The notes: a model not told the origin generated them from the letters alone. A stretch of DNA of 7,744 nucleotides from Flavobacteriaceae bacterium (GCA_013003145.1 JABDLH010000036.1:1-7744), one strand, 5' to 3'. Shown: positions 1 to 6,528, numbered from the stretch's first letter. Translations and numbers: made by a program.

Positions 1-1127
1 TTTATAATTTCCTCAGCCTGGTATTTTTTATTCCTTTCGCCGGGGTATTGATTTCCAAGGGCTACCCGGCACTACAGGTACTGACTTTTGTCCTGGCAAT
101 GGCATTTATCGCCCAGGTACTCAATTATCTTAACTTCCTTGTGAATAAAAACGAGAAGGTTCTGGTAGGTCTGGCTGTGCTCCTGGCCCTGCTGACCGGG
201 ATCGAATATTTTGAGCTGTGGCCGATAACAGCATATTCCGGCCGGGTTTTTTATAGCTTTTATTCGTATCCACTGGCCTTCCTGCTCCCTGCAAGCCTGT
301 TGGTGATCCTCTATTTCATCAATTATCAACAGTTAAAACAGCAATTGTACTTAGATGTTGCGGTAAAAAAGAAGACCCGGGCTGCAACGGCTTACGACCT
401 CGGCTGGACCAGGAGACTGGGAACTGTCGGTCCTTTTGTGCGATTGGACCTACGGCTTATTTGGCGGAATAAACGGACCAAGACCCAGGCTTTTATATCC
501 CTGGCCATGGTGTTCTATGGTTTAATTTTTTACGGGATGGATGATTTTGGCAGTACTTCTGCCATGTTAGTTTTTGTAGGCATCTTTATCACCGGGATAT
601 TTATGGTGAATTTTGGTCAATTCATCCCCGCCTGGGACAGCGAGTACTACAGCATGATGATGGCCCAGAATATACCCTTGAGACAGTACCTGGAATCTAA
701 AGCCGTACTAATCTCGGCCAGCATAACCGTCATGTTCCTGCTCAGTATCCCTTACCTCTATTTTGGTTGGGAGGCCCTGGCGATCAATGCTGCCTGTGCC
801 TTGTATAACCTTGGAGTCAACACCCCTTTAGTGCTCTATTTTGGGTCTTTTAATAAAAAGCGTATAGACTTAACGAAAAGTCCTGTAGGAAACATGCAGG
901 GGACCAGCGCAACACAGTTCCTCATCATATTGCCATTGATGGTAGTGCCCATACTGCTTTACCTAGGAATCAAATTCCTTTTCAGTTTTGAACTGGCCCT
1001 GTCCGTTCTGGCCTTGATGGGCATCCTGGGCTTTGCACTCCGGACTTACGCAATGGAGTTTGTAACCGACGCTTACCGTAAAAGAAAGTACTCTATGGTA
1101 GCGGGCTTTGCAGAACGCAATAATTAG
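1..1127 (+). CDS. DUF5687-type ABC transporter permease, 3' part (5' end outside window)
   Basis: This is the C-terminal part of a polytopic inner-membrane protein. The reading frame is open to the left edge: codons from base 3 read YNFLSLVFFIPFAGVLISK, a hydrophobic segment. The in-frame TTG at 48 is therefore not the real start. About ten hydrophobic stretches are visible, interrupted by one basic loop of about 50 residues encoded at about 330-490, which contains KKKTR and WRNKRTKT. That layout, together with an ABC ATPase gene beginning 32 bases after the stop, matches the Bacteroidota DUF5687 family, annotated as the membrane partner of an ABC exporter. Some 374 residues are visible, and I recall the family as being nearer 490, so roughly a quarter is missing. 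The substrate is unknown. No ATPase motif or signal peptide is present. The family call rests on remembered resemblance and context; the membrane nature is certain. Confidence 0.8.
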   Translation, partial: YNFLSLVFFIPFAGVLISKGYPALQVLTFVLAMAFIAQVLNYLNFLVNKNEKVLVGLAVLLALLTGIEYFELWPITAYSGRVFYSFYSYPLAFLLPASLLVILYFINYQQLKQQLYLDVAVKKKTRAATAYDLGWTRRLGTVGPFVRLDLRLIWRNKRTKTQAFISLAMVFYGLIFYGMDDFGSTSAMLVFVGIFITGIFMVNFGQFIPAWDSEYYSMMMAQNIPLRQYLESKAVLISASITVMFLLSIPYLYFGWEALAINAACALYNLGVNTPLVLYFGSFNKKRIDLTKSPVGNMQGTSATQFLIILPLMVVPILLYLGIKFLFSFELALSVLALMGILGFALRTYAMEFVTDAYRKRKYSMVAGFAERNN

Positions 1128-1159
1128 GATCTGAATAATACCGATAAACCGAAAAACCG

Positions 1160-1876
1160 ATGATCAGAACTCACGAACTCAGCAAACAATACAATAACCA
1201 GCTAGTATTAAACCTGCAGGAACTGGAAATTCCCAAGGGGCAGAGTTTCGGCCTGGTAGGCAACAACGGGGCCGGGAAAACCACCTTCTTCAGCTTGCTC
1301 TTAGACCTGATCAAACCCAGTACCGGCTATGTGACCAATGGAGATGTTCGGGTGGATGCCAGTGAGGCATGGAAGCCCTATACGTCCTCGTTTATTGACG
1401 AATCTTTTTTGATCGGCTACCTCACCCCGGAAGAATACTTTTACTTTATCGGGGAGTTGAGAGGCAGGAACAAGTCGGACGTAGACTCCCTGCTCGCGAA
1501 CTTTGAGGATTTCTTTCACGGGGAGATCCTCGGGCAGAAGAAATTCCTGCGCGATCTTTCTAAAGGAAACCAAAAAAAGGTCGGGATCGTGGCCTCTTTC
1601 ATTGGTGATCCGGAAGTGGTCATCCTTGACGAGCCCTTTGCAAACCTTGATCCCACCACCCAGATCAGGCTAAAACAGATCATTAAGAACCTGGCAGGGC
1701 AGCAGGGGGTTACTGTACTTATCTCCAGTCATGACCTGATCCATGTGACCGAGGTCTGTGAACGGATCGTCGTCCTTCAGAAAGGAGAAATTATTAAGGA
1801 CATCCGAACTTCGGAAGCCACGCTAAAAGAATTAGAACATTTCTTCTCCGGTGAAGCTACTCCTGCACGCCCCTAG
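1160..1876 (+). CDS. ABC transporter ATP-binding protein, partner of the DUF5687-type permease
   Basis: A single ABC ATPase domain of 238 residues, the usual length for a stand-alone nucleotide-binding subunit. Motifs in order are Walker A GNNGAGKTT (34-42), signature LSKGNQKK (133-140), Walker B VVILDEP (153-159), D-loop NLDP (162-165) and the switch histidine in SSHD (H191). It should hydrolyse ATP on the cytoplasmic face and drive the membrane subunit encoded 32 bases upstream on the same strand, so the two are probably co-transcribed. One oddity is the Q-loop: where a glutamine normally follows the first beta-rich part, the sequence reads SSFIDESFL (76-84), with D80/E81 in its place. The signature is LSKGN rather than LSGGQ, as is common in the CcmA/drug-exporter-like group. 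The ATG at 1160 is preceded by an A-rich tract. The function as an ABC ATPase is secure; the cargo is not known. Confidence 0.93.
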   Translation: MIRTHELSKQYNNQLVLNLQELEIPKGQSFGLVGNNGAGKTTFFSLLLDLIKPSTGYVTNGDVRVDASEAWKPYTSSFIDESFLIGYLTPEEYFYFIGELRGRNKSDVDSLLANFEDFFHGEILGQKKFLRDLSKGNQKKVGIVASFIGDPEVVILDEPFANLDPTTQIRLKQIIKNLAGQQGVTVLISSHDLIHVTEVCERIVVLQKGEIIKDIRTSEATLKELEHFFSGEATPARP

Positions 1877-2035
1877 AATTATGACATTATACTGCCGCCC
1901 GGGGACCCGGCCCGATAAAAACCCCGGTAGCTTCGGACAAAATTCAACAGTGTTCGTCCCATAGCAATTTTCACCGCAGCTTCTTTTGGGTAAACTGCTT
2001 GTTCTATATGAACAATGACCATAAATAGAAGAAAC

Positions 2036-2548
2036 ATGAAAGCAGTATTATTATCCCTGTTATTAGCCGGTTTTTTGTTTTCCTGCGAGGAGAAAAAGGA
2101 AGAGACGGCCATGGAAACACCTAAGGAAGACCCGGCCATGGAGCAATTCCGAACCAATGTGGAAACGACCAAGAAGATGATCGATGCCTTTATCGAAGAG
2201 GATACCACGGCCATGGCCATGTATGTAACCGATGACTTTATCTGGTCTCCTCCCAGCGTAGGCAGGGATTCACTGTCCCGATCAGAATGGATAAGCAGTA
2301 TGCAGTCTTTTATGGACAGTTATGACGAGATTACCCTGACCGATCCACTGTTTTATGCCGGGCTGTCCGAAGAACAGCAACCTAATGGGGATGTCCGCGC
2401 CTACGGGCTCTGGAAGTCTAAATTTGCCGAAAGCGGGAAAGACCAGATGCTAAAGTGGTACTCGGTTTTCTTTTTTAACGAAGAGGGCAAGATCGCACAC
2501 CAGGCCGAATGGTATGATACAGCAGACCTATCACGGGAAATAGAATAA
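2036..2548 (+). CDS. NTF2/SnoaL-like lipoprotein
   Basis: A small exported protein of 170 residues, counted from the ATG at 2036. The N-terminus is a type II signal peptide: a short Lys-bearing n-region, a Leu-rich core and lipobox LFSC with the lipidated cysteine at residue 17. CEEKKEE follows, the charged stretch often seen on Bacteroidota lipoproteins displayed on the outer surface. The mature part, after an acidic linker, resembles the alpha+beta cone of NTF2/SnoaL-like proteins. It has a helix (TTKKMIDAFIEED), then an aromatic strand (YVTDDFIWSPP), and ends with strands containing WYSVFFFNEEGKI and HQAEWYD. Such domains bind small ligands or act as enzymes; no specific reaction can be assigned. 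An in-frame ATG at 2015 would add seven residues (MTINRRN) and is a possible alternative start. The gene stands alone, with 138 bases to the ABC ATPase if the 2015 start is used, and is followed by a terminator. Confidence 0.8.
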   Translation: MKAVLLSLLLAGFLFSCEEKKEETAMETPKEDPAMEQFRTNVETTKKMIDAFIEEDTTAMAMYVTDDFIWSPPSVGRDSLSRSEWISSMQSFMDSYDEITLTDPLFYAGLSEEQQPNGDVRAYGLWKSKFAESGKDQMLKWYSVFFFNEEGKIAHQAEWYDTADLSREIE

Positions 2549-2567
2549 TGAGCAAACAAATTTTTGG

Positions 2568-2616
2568 GCATCCATCCACCGGTTTATTTGAACTAGCTGG
2601 CGGATGGATGCTTTTT
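2568..2616 (+). terminator. Intrinsic terminator after the NTF2-like lipoprotein gene
   Basis: A perfect 10-base-pair stem, GCATCCATCC (2568-2577) against GGATGGATGC (2602-2611), continues inward past one A/C mismatch for four more pairs. The loop is about 14 bases, and TTTTT follows at 2612-2616. It lies 20 bases after the stop at 2548. The flanks AAACAAA and TTTGTTT also pair, so the hairpin may be longer in RNA. The next gene on the same strand begins over 100 bases later, so this separates two transcription units. Confidence 0.85.
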
Positions 2617-2732
2617 GTTTGATTATATCCTTTGCTTGGATGAACGCTTGATGAGCATTAAGTTTCAGTCTCACAGGCTTTTGTTGGTTTGTTCGGATAC
2701 AAAGGAGACCTTTGTGTTTTAAACAATACTAC

Positions 2733-3197
2733 ATGATCGAATTAACATACCGTTCAAAAGCTCTTGAATCTCTTGATTACGACGATATTGACACCATCTT
2801 GAGTACGGCAAGAAAATTTAACGCGGAACATAATATAACAGGCTGCCTGATCTATCACAAGGATCATTTTGTACAGGTTCTGGAAGGCCCGGAAGAAGAA
2901 GTACTTCCGTTGTACGAGAATATTGCTAAAGACAGCAGGCATCAGAACGTGGAGGTAATATCTAAAGGAAGTAAACAAAATAGGAATTTTGCCACATGGA
3001 GTATGGCTTTCCAGACCTTGGTCAATGGGCCCATTGATAATGTTCTCCTGGAATTATTTGAAGAGAACCTGATCACCATGGCCAAATTTTCTGACCGTAG
3101 CTCGGATGCGGTCAATGCCTTTTGGGGAACAGTTTCAGAAATGATGATGGATAGGCAACCTGCTACGGTGAGTGGTCAGATGCAAAGGGAAGGGTAA
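2733..3197 (+). CDS. BLUF-domain blue-light sensor protein (FAD)
   Basis: A stand-alone BLUF photoreceptor of 154 residues, counted from the ATG at 2733. The family binds FAD non-covalently and shifts a hydrogen-bond network around a Tyr-Gln pair on blue-light absorption. Every key position can be placed against AppA: Tyr6 in LTYRSKA, Asn30 in FNAEHNITG, Gln48 in FVQVLEG, and Trp89 and Met91 in ATWSMAF. The typical DxRHxNVE segment is at 67-74. The domain takes up residues 1 to about 95; the remaining 60 residues are helical, probably the BLUF cap and dimer region. There is no EAL, GGDEF or DNA-binding output domain, so signalling must go through a partner protein. A TTG at 2712 would add seven residues and has GGAGA five bases upstream, so it is a less likely but real alternative start. 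It is probably cytoplasmic. Confidence 0.93.
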   Translation: MIELTYRSKALESLDYDDIDTILSTARKFNAEHNITGCLIYHKDHFVQVLEGPEEEVLPLYENIAKDSRHQNVEVISKGSKQNRNFATWSMAFQTLVNGPIDNVLLELFEENLITMAKFSDRSSDAVNAFWGTVSEMMMDRQPATVSGQMQREG

Positions 3198-3200
3198 GCC

Positions 3201-3230
3201 TTGGGAAATTCTTATCTTTACTATTCTTTG
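3201..3230 (+). promoter_or_regulatory. Possible Bacteroidota-type promoter for the unknown lipoprotein gene
   Basis: TTG at 3201-3203 and TATTCTTTG at 3222-3230 are separated by 18 bases, resembling the Bacteroidota pattern of a TTG/TTTG element and a TAnnTTTG element, but with one extra base inside the second element. The start codon of the next gene is 32 bases downstream. If real, the lipoprotein gene can be transcribed independently of the BLUF gene. This is weak evidence from pattern alone. Confidence 0.3.
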
Positions 3231-3262
3231 GGGAATTGTAACTCCCAGAAGTCACTCTGATC

Positions 3263-3916
3263 ATGAATATGCCATCTCCTTACCGGTTTTTTCTCCTCTT
3301 GATAATTATACCAGCTTTTCTCTTGCAGGGATGTGGTTCAGCAACTGCCCCGCACCAAAGAGAATATAAGAAGATCTGGAAAGAGATTGTAAGTTCCCCG
3401 GAATGGGAAGAGTCTATAGCGATCAGCGATTCTATTGAAGCCGCTGAAGGCAGGGCAGGATATCCAAAAACCAGGAAAGAATTACGAGTCGCTAAGGCTG
3501 ACGGCACCCCGGTGATGGACCCGGACTTTGTGGAAAAATATCATTCCTGGGTATCCCAGGCCTATTTCAAGATCATACAGGAAGCCTCCAGGGCTGATAA
3601 ACATATAGAAGGCTCGTACTTACAATTACTGGCAGAAAGCGAAGCGGGGAATAGCGCTGTAAGTGATGAAGAACTGGCTATGGCCAAAGAGCGATACCAG
3701 GTTCACCGCCGTATGCTGGAAGGATTGAAGAGCTGGAGAGCTTTTGAGAAAGATGGCTCGGACGACCTGGATTTTTTTAACGCCGAATACGTTATGGAAG
3801 CCTACCGTATGCACAAGAATGGCCTGGGAGAAGACAGTATCATCAGTTTCCTGATGGTGAAACTGGCCGATCTATACCATTTGGAGGGATCGGAAGGCCG
3901 GATCAGCGAAGATTGA
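3263..3916 (+). CDS. Lipoprotein of unknown function
   Basis: I do not recognise this 217-residue protein. It begins with a type II signal peptide: MNMPSPYRFF, an Ile/Leu-rich core, then lipobox LQGC with the lipidated cysteine at residue 24. The mature part is charged and mostly helical by composition, rich in Glu, Lys, Ala and Leu. It has several segments of amphipathic character (for example REYKKIWKEIVSS and EELAMAKERYQVHRRMLEGL) and no further cysteine, so it has no disulfide or metal-thiolate site. It is likely attached to a membrane and faces the periplasm or the outside. It follows the BLUF gene by 65 bases on the same strand. Its last 14 bases overlap the 3' end of the convergent thioredoxin gene. 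A second ATG at 3269 would shorten the n-region by two residues. The coding status is well supported by the signal peptide and length. Confidence 0.75.
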   Translation: MNMPSPYRFFLLLIIIPAFLLQGCGSATAPHQREYKKIWKEIVSSPEWEESIAISDSIEAAEGRAGYPKTRKELRVAKADGTPVMDPDFVEKYHSWVSQAYFKIIQEASRADKHIEGSYLQLLAESEAGNSAVSDEELAMAKERYQVHRRMLEGLKSWRAFEKDGSDDLDFFNAEYVMEAYRMHKNGLGEDSIISFLMVKLADLYHLEGSEGRISED

Positions 3917-4493
3917 GCAAGAATTGCTTAAACTCTTCGCTGTTATAATCGTACATATCCCGTGTTTTATAAGCTAATTTGCCTTCGGAATCTATAACAA
4001 AAGTTGTGGGCAAGGTTTTCGCCTCGTAGAAGTCGGGTAGTTCACCCTCAACGGTATAGATGTTAAAACCGTATCCTTTTCGTTTTACAAATTCCTTGGC
4101 CCTTTCAAAATCTTCATCTACAGACACCATCATCATTTCAACCTCTCCTTCCGGGAGCTTCTTATGTAAGGCGTCAATTCCGGGCATTTCGGCAATACAG
4201 GGAGGACACCAGCTGGCCCATACGTTGATAAATATAACCTTGCCCTTATAATCTGAAAGTGATACGGGATTCCCCTGGGTATCCCGGAGTTCCAGGCTAA
4301 AATCGGCCATTTCGGTTTCTGCTCCCTCTTCCGCAGGTACATCCACCTGGTTAGGGGTTATTATTCCGCGCGCCAGTAAGCTCCGGTGTGCCATACTAAG
4401 CATCTTCTTTGGAAGACCACTTAGTAATATGGCAATGGATAAAAGGACGAGCAGTCCGATAAGGTATTTATAACGTGATACTATTTTTTTCAT
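3903..4493 (-). CDS. TlpA/ResA-type membrane-anchored thioredoxin-like protein
   Basis: A thiol-disulfide oxidoreductase of 196 residues. One N-terminal membrane segment (about 10-26) anchors it, and the basic MKKIVSRYK start points to a periplasmic catalytic domain. After a linker of about 35 residues, the AhpC/TSA-TlpA fold runs from about 62 to 196. It contains FSLELRDTQGNPVSLSDYKG, the redox motif WCPPC (95-99) and the cis-proline in LPTTFVID (P162). Family members reduce periplasmic disulfides, for instance in cytochrome c maturation or in repair of oxidised proteins. I start it at MKK (4493) because an upstream in-frame ATG at 4517 would put MPAQSYCF before the basic n-region. It diverges from the metal-resistance genes, which suggests but does not prove a role in protecting thiols from copper. 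Its 3' end overlaps the convergent lipoprotein gene by 14 bases. Confidence 0.9.
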   Translation of the reverse strand: MKKIVSRYKYLIGLLVLLSIAILLSGLPKKMLSMAHRSLLARGIITPNQVDVPAEEGAETEMADFSLELRDTQGNPVSLSDYKGKVIFINVWASWCPPCIAEMPGIDALHKKLPEGEVEMMMVSVDEDFERAKEFVKRKGYGFNIYTVEGELPDFYEAKTLPTTFVIDSEGKLAYKTRDMYDYNSEEFKQFLLNLR

Positions 4494-4604
4494 AAAGCAA
4501 TAAGATTGGGCGGGCACAAATTTCTGTTGAACACTGCAATATCTTGTTTAAACTTTTGTTAATATATACTTATAATCTTGCAGTTTCGTAATTTCGCGGA
4601 TTAA
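4494..4604. promoter_or_regulatory. Divergent regulatory region between tlpA-like and metal-locus genes
   Basis: This 111-base AT-rich region must supply the start signals for both the thioredoxin gene (leftward) and the metal locus (rightward). Rightward, TATAATCTTG at 4571-4580 is near the Bacteroidota TAnnTTTG element with one mismatch. A TTTTG lies at 4554-4558, but the spacing of 14 bases is short, so I do not claim a defined promoter. No clear element was found leftward. The inverted repeat listed separately lies inside it. Confidence 0.45.
4533..4584. repeat. Imperfect inverted repeat, possible operator
   Basis: ACTGCAATAT (4533-4542) and ATCTTGCAGT (4575-4584) are reverse complements at nine of ten positions, separated by 32 bases. 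The right arm overlaps the putative -7 element (TATAATCTTG) of the metal locus. The spacing of about four helical turns between arm centres would suit a dimer or looped regulator, but an AT-rich region of this size can produce such a repeat by chance. Confidence 0.3.
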
Positions 4605-5018
4605 ATGAAGACAATCATACATAAACTATCGGCCCTGGGATTAGCTTTGCTGGTGTTGTTCTCTACCTTTTCTTTCACGGTAGATTTCCACTACTGCGGG
4701 GATCATCTTATGGATGTCGCATTTATGGAACCGACGGAAGCCTGTTCTATGGATTCCGGCATGCAAATTCCTGCGGGCGATTGTATGATAGGGGGTACTT
4801 GCTGCTCCGACCTGGCCCTGGTGCAGGACGCTCCCGAAGTGATCAACCATGGTCCTGATCTTCAGTTCTTGCAGTCTGCCGAAATGCTGGTTGTTTTTTA
4901 TCAATTACCACAATTGGTTATAGACGAGCAAGAAACAGTTTATGACCGTATCCAAAGATATGAGCCACCTGGCCGGGCAGCAGATATACAGCTGTTGTTC
5001 CAGACCTTCCTGATTTGA
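4605..5018 (+). CDS. Small exported Cys-rich protein, HYC_CC_PP type
   Basis: A 137-residue protein with an N-terminal hydrophobic signal or anchor (about 6-26, with FSTFSFTVDF at its end). It carries the three marks that give the HYC_CC_PP family its name: His29-Tyr30-Cys31 in FHYCGD, the pair Cys66-Cys67 in GGTCCSD, and Pro121-Pro122 near the C-terminus in YEPPGRAADIQLL. Two further cysteines (47 and 60) and a methionine-rich patch (M49, M53, M61) lie between, giving a thiol/thioether set suited to soft metals such as Cu(I). The biochemical function of the family is not established as far as I know. It is the first gene of the metal locus, 53 bases before the barrel gene. The signal and the cysteines suggest a periplasmic or membrane-attached protein. 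A structural disulfide role for the cysteines is an alternative to metal binding. Confidence 0.75.
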   Translation: MKTIIHKLSALGLALLVLFSTFSFTVDFHYCGDHLMDVAFMEPTEACSMDSGMQIPAGDCMIGGTCCSDLALVQDAPEVINHGPDLQFLQSAEMLVVFYQLPQLVIDEQETVYDRIQRYEPPGRAADIQLLFQTFLI

Positions 5019-5071
5019 TTTATGATTATTACCTCGTCGTAAGTACAGTAATAGCATAAATTAAAATTCAC

Positions 5072-5836
5072 ATGAAAAAACTATTTTTTATTGCACTTCT
5101 ATGCATAGGCTGCAACGCCCTTGCGCAGGGTCCTCCAATTACAGCAGATAACCCTATTATGCTGGGCGGTAAGAGTTTTACCACTAAGACCTTAATGGAG
5201 ATTCGGAATACCGAAAGAGGGACGGCTTTTTATGCCCCCCTTATGCTGCATTACCTGCCCACGGCCAATAGCTTGCTTGCCGTCCACCTACCCTATATGA
5301 GCTATGATTTTGAAGATATAGGATCGGGTAATGGGTTGGCAGACATTAAGCTGTTGGGGAAATACCAATTCCTCCGGAAAGATGCGATGGGTAAGACCTT
5401 CAGGATGGTACTCAAAACGAAGCAGAGCCTGCCAACCGGAAAGGAAATCGATGTCATGGGCATGAGCACCGGGATGTACGAAGGATATTACGGCATTATT
5501 TCGGGATATGAGACCCTGAAGTACGGAATTTCAACCGAAATAGGGTATAGTATGATGCCGGGAGGCACCATGGATGCTTTTGAAACACATCTTGGGTTTG
5601 GCTTACCGCTTTTAAAGCCACAGTATCCCAATAAGCAGATCAACCTGTATTTTGAGTATGCAAGCGTTTGGTTGCACGAACGTGACTGGTATCAATTACT
5701 CTACGCCCAGGGAATACAATATGCCGCTAAAACGGTCACCATTGACCTGGCCTTGCAACTACCCCTGGTACAAGATATGCCGGAAGACAGAGCTTTTAAT
5801 TACAGTATCCTGATGGGTACCCGTTATACATTTTAA
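5072..5836 (+). CDS. Outer-membrane beta-barrel protein, transporter/MetA-like
   Basis: A 254-residue exported protein. Its type I signal peptide MKKLFFIALLCIGCNALAQ is probably cut after ALA, and the mature protein starts near Gln19. The body is a run of alternating polar/hydrophobic beta-strands with turns rich in Gly, Asn and Asp. It contains the GNGLADIKLLGKYQF and KTKQSLPTGKE segments typical of the family annotated as transporter or MetA-pathway (Phenol_MetA_deg-like) outer-membrane proteins. The chain ends in the aromatic MGTRYTF, the usual signal for barrel insertion. In Bacteroidota, such barrels often sit beside metal-efflux genes, which fits this locus; whether it passes metal ions outward is inference. 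A cysteine (C14) inside the signal gives a lipobox-like LCIGC, but with Cys at -3 I consider lipidation unlikely. It lies 38 bases before the double-HMA gene, with no terminator between them. Confidence 0.78.
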   Translation: MKKLFFIALLCIGCNALAQGPPITADNPIMLGGKSFTTKTLMEIRNTERGTAFYAPLMLHYLPTANSLLAVHLPYMSYDFEDIGSGNGLADIKLLGKYQFLRKDAMGKTFRMVLKTKQSLPTGKEIDVMGMSTGMYEGYYGIISGYETLKYGISTEIGYSMMPGGTMDAFETHLGFGLPLLKPQYPNKQINLYFEYASVWLHERDWYQLLYAQGIQYAAKTVTIDLALQLPLVQDMPEDRAFNYSILMGTRYTF

Positions 5837-5874
5837 ACAAACGAATAATAAAACGACTTTTAAATACGAATAAG

Positions 5875-6519
5875 ATGAAAAAGATATTAGCAATACTTAT
5901 GATAGCCTTGGCCGGACTTACTACTGCACAGGCCCAAGAGGGCATGGACCAGTTCCAGGTGCAGGTAGATGGGCTTGGTTGTCCTTTCTGTGCATACGGC
6001 CTGGAAAAGAAATTCAAGGAATTTAAAGGGATTAAAAACGTAGCCATCGATATTGAGACTGGCGATTTCACCTTTTCATACCCTGCCGAAAAGGCCTTAA
6101 GCCTGGACGCTGTAGAGAAGCAGGTAGAGAAAGCCGGTTATACCCCGATAGCCGGGGGCGTTACACGCAGCGACGGGACCATAGAAGCACTGCATGGAGA
6201 AAAGAATCCTGTTGCTGTCAATAGCACCAAAACGGTTAAGGGTAAAACAATGGTTTCCGGTAATTGCAGTATGTGCCAGGCGCGTATTGAAAAAGCCGCA
6301 ATGGACCAGGTGGGTGTTCAGGATGCGAGCTGGGATAAGAATACCAAGATCCTGGAAGTTCAGTATGATGAAACGATGACCTCGATCCAAGCAGTTGAAG
6401 AAGCAATTGCCAGGGTGGGCCACGATACGGAACACCACAAAGCGCATAAGGAAGCTTATGAAAATTTACCGGGATGCTGCCAGTATGAAAGGATAGAGTC
6501 CAAGAAACAAAATAAGTAA
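5875..6519 (+). CDS. Exported double-HMA metal-binding protein with His/Cys-rich tail
   Basis: A 214-residue secreted metallochaperone-like protein. A type I signal peptide (residues 1 to about 20, ending AQAQ) is followed by HMA domain 1 (about 26-95) with metal site GLGCPFC (C36, C39). A linker leads to HMA domain 2 (about 119-182) with GNCSMC (C131, C134). The tail combines four histidines (H183, H187, H188, H191) with a vicinal Cys201-Cys202 in LPGCCQYER. HMA domains bind Cu(I), Hg(II), Zn or Cd through the two cysteines and hand the ion to partners of like fold. Here the protein should do so in the periplasm, unlike CopZ or the ATPase HMA, which are cytoplasmic. The context, between a barrel gene and a copper-type ATPase gene, favours copper. 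The two domains differ around their metal sites, so they are not a recent duplication. A hairpin follows the stop at once. Confidence 0.9.
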   Translation: MKKILAILMIALAGLTTAQAQEGMDQFQVQVDGLGCPFCAYGLEKKFKEFKGIKNVAIDIETGDFTFSYPAEKALSLDAVEKQVEKAGYTPIAGGVTRSDGTIEALHGEKNPVAVNSTKTVKGKTMVSGNCSMCQARIEKAAMDQVGVQDASWDKNTKILEVQYDETMTSIQAVEEAIARVGHDTEHHKAHKEAYENLPGCCQYERIESKKQNK

Positions 6520-6528
6520 ACCCCCAAT

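Noticed and set aside
1897..1936. GC-rich stretch after the ABC ATPase gene with CCGGGG (1899-1904) pairing to CCCCGG (1922-1927), and GAAGCTAC/GTAGCTTC pairing over a longer distance.
   Set aside because: The stem is only six pairs with a 17-base loop and no T-run follows, so it does not qualify as a terminator; the longer-distance pairing has a loop of over 60 bases and may be chance.
1879..2220. A 113-codon reverse-strand reading frame spanning the gap and the start of the NTF2-like lipoprotein gene.
   Set aside because: It runs opposite a gene with a clear lipoprotein signal and domain, and its own translation shows Ser/Val-rich low-complexity with no family resemblance.
3172..3369. A 65-codon forward frame overlapping the BLUF 3' end and the lipoprotein start.
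   Set aside because: It overlaps two better-supported genes in another frame and shows no domain or signal.
5105..5125. LCIGC in the barrel protein's signal as a lipobox.
   Set aside because: Cys at the -3 position is atypical, and ALAQ a few residues later is a good signal peptidase I site; an outer-membrane barrel with an aromatic C-terminus would not normally be lipidated.
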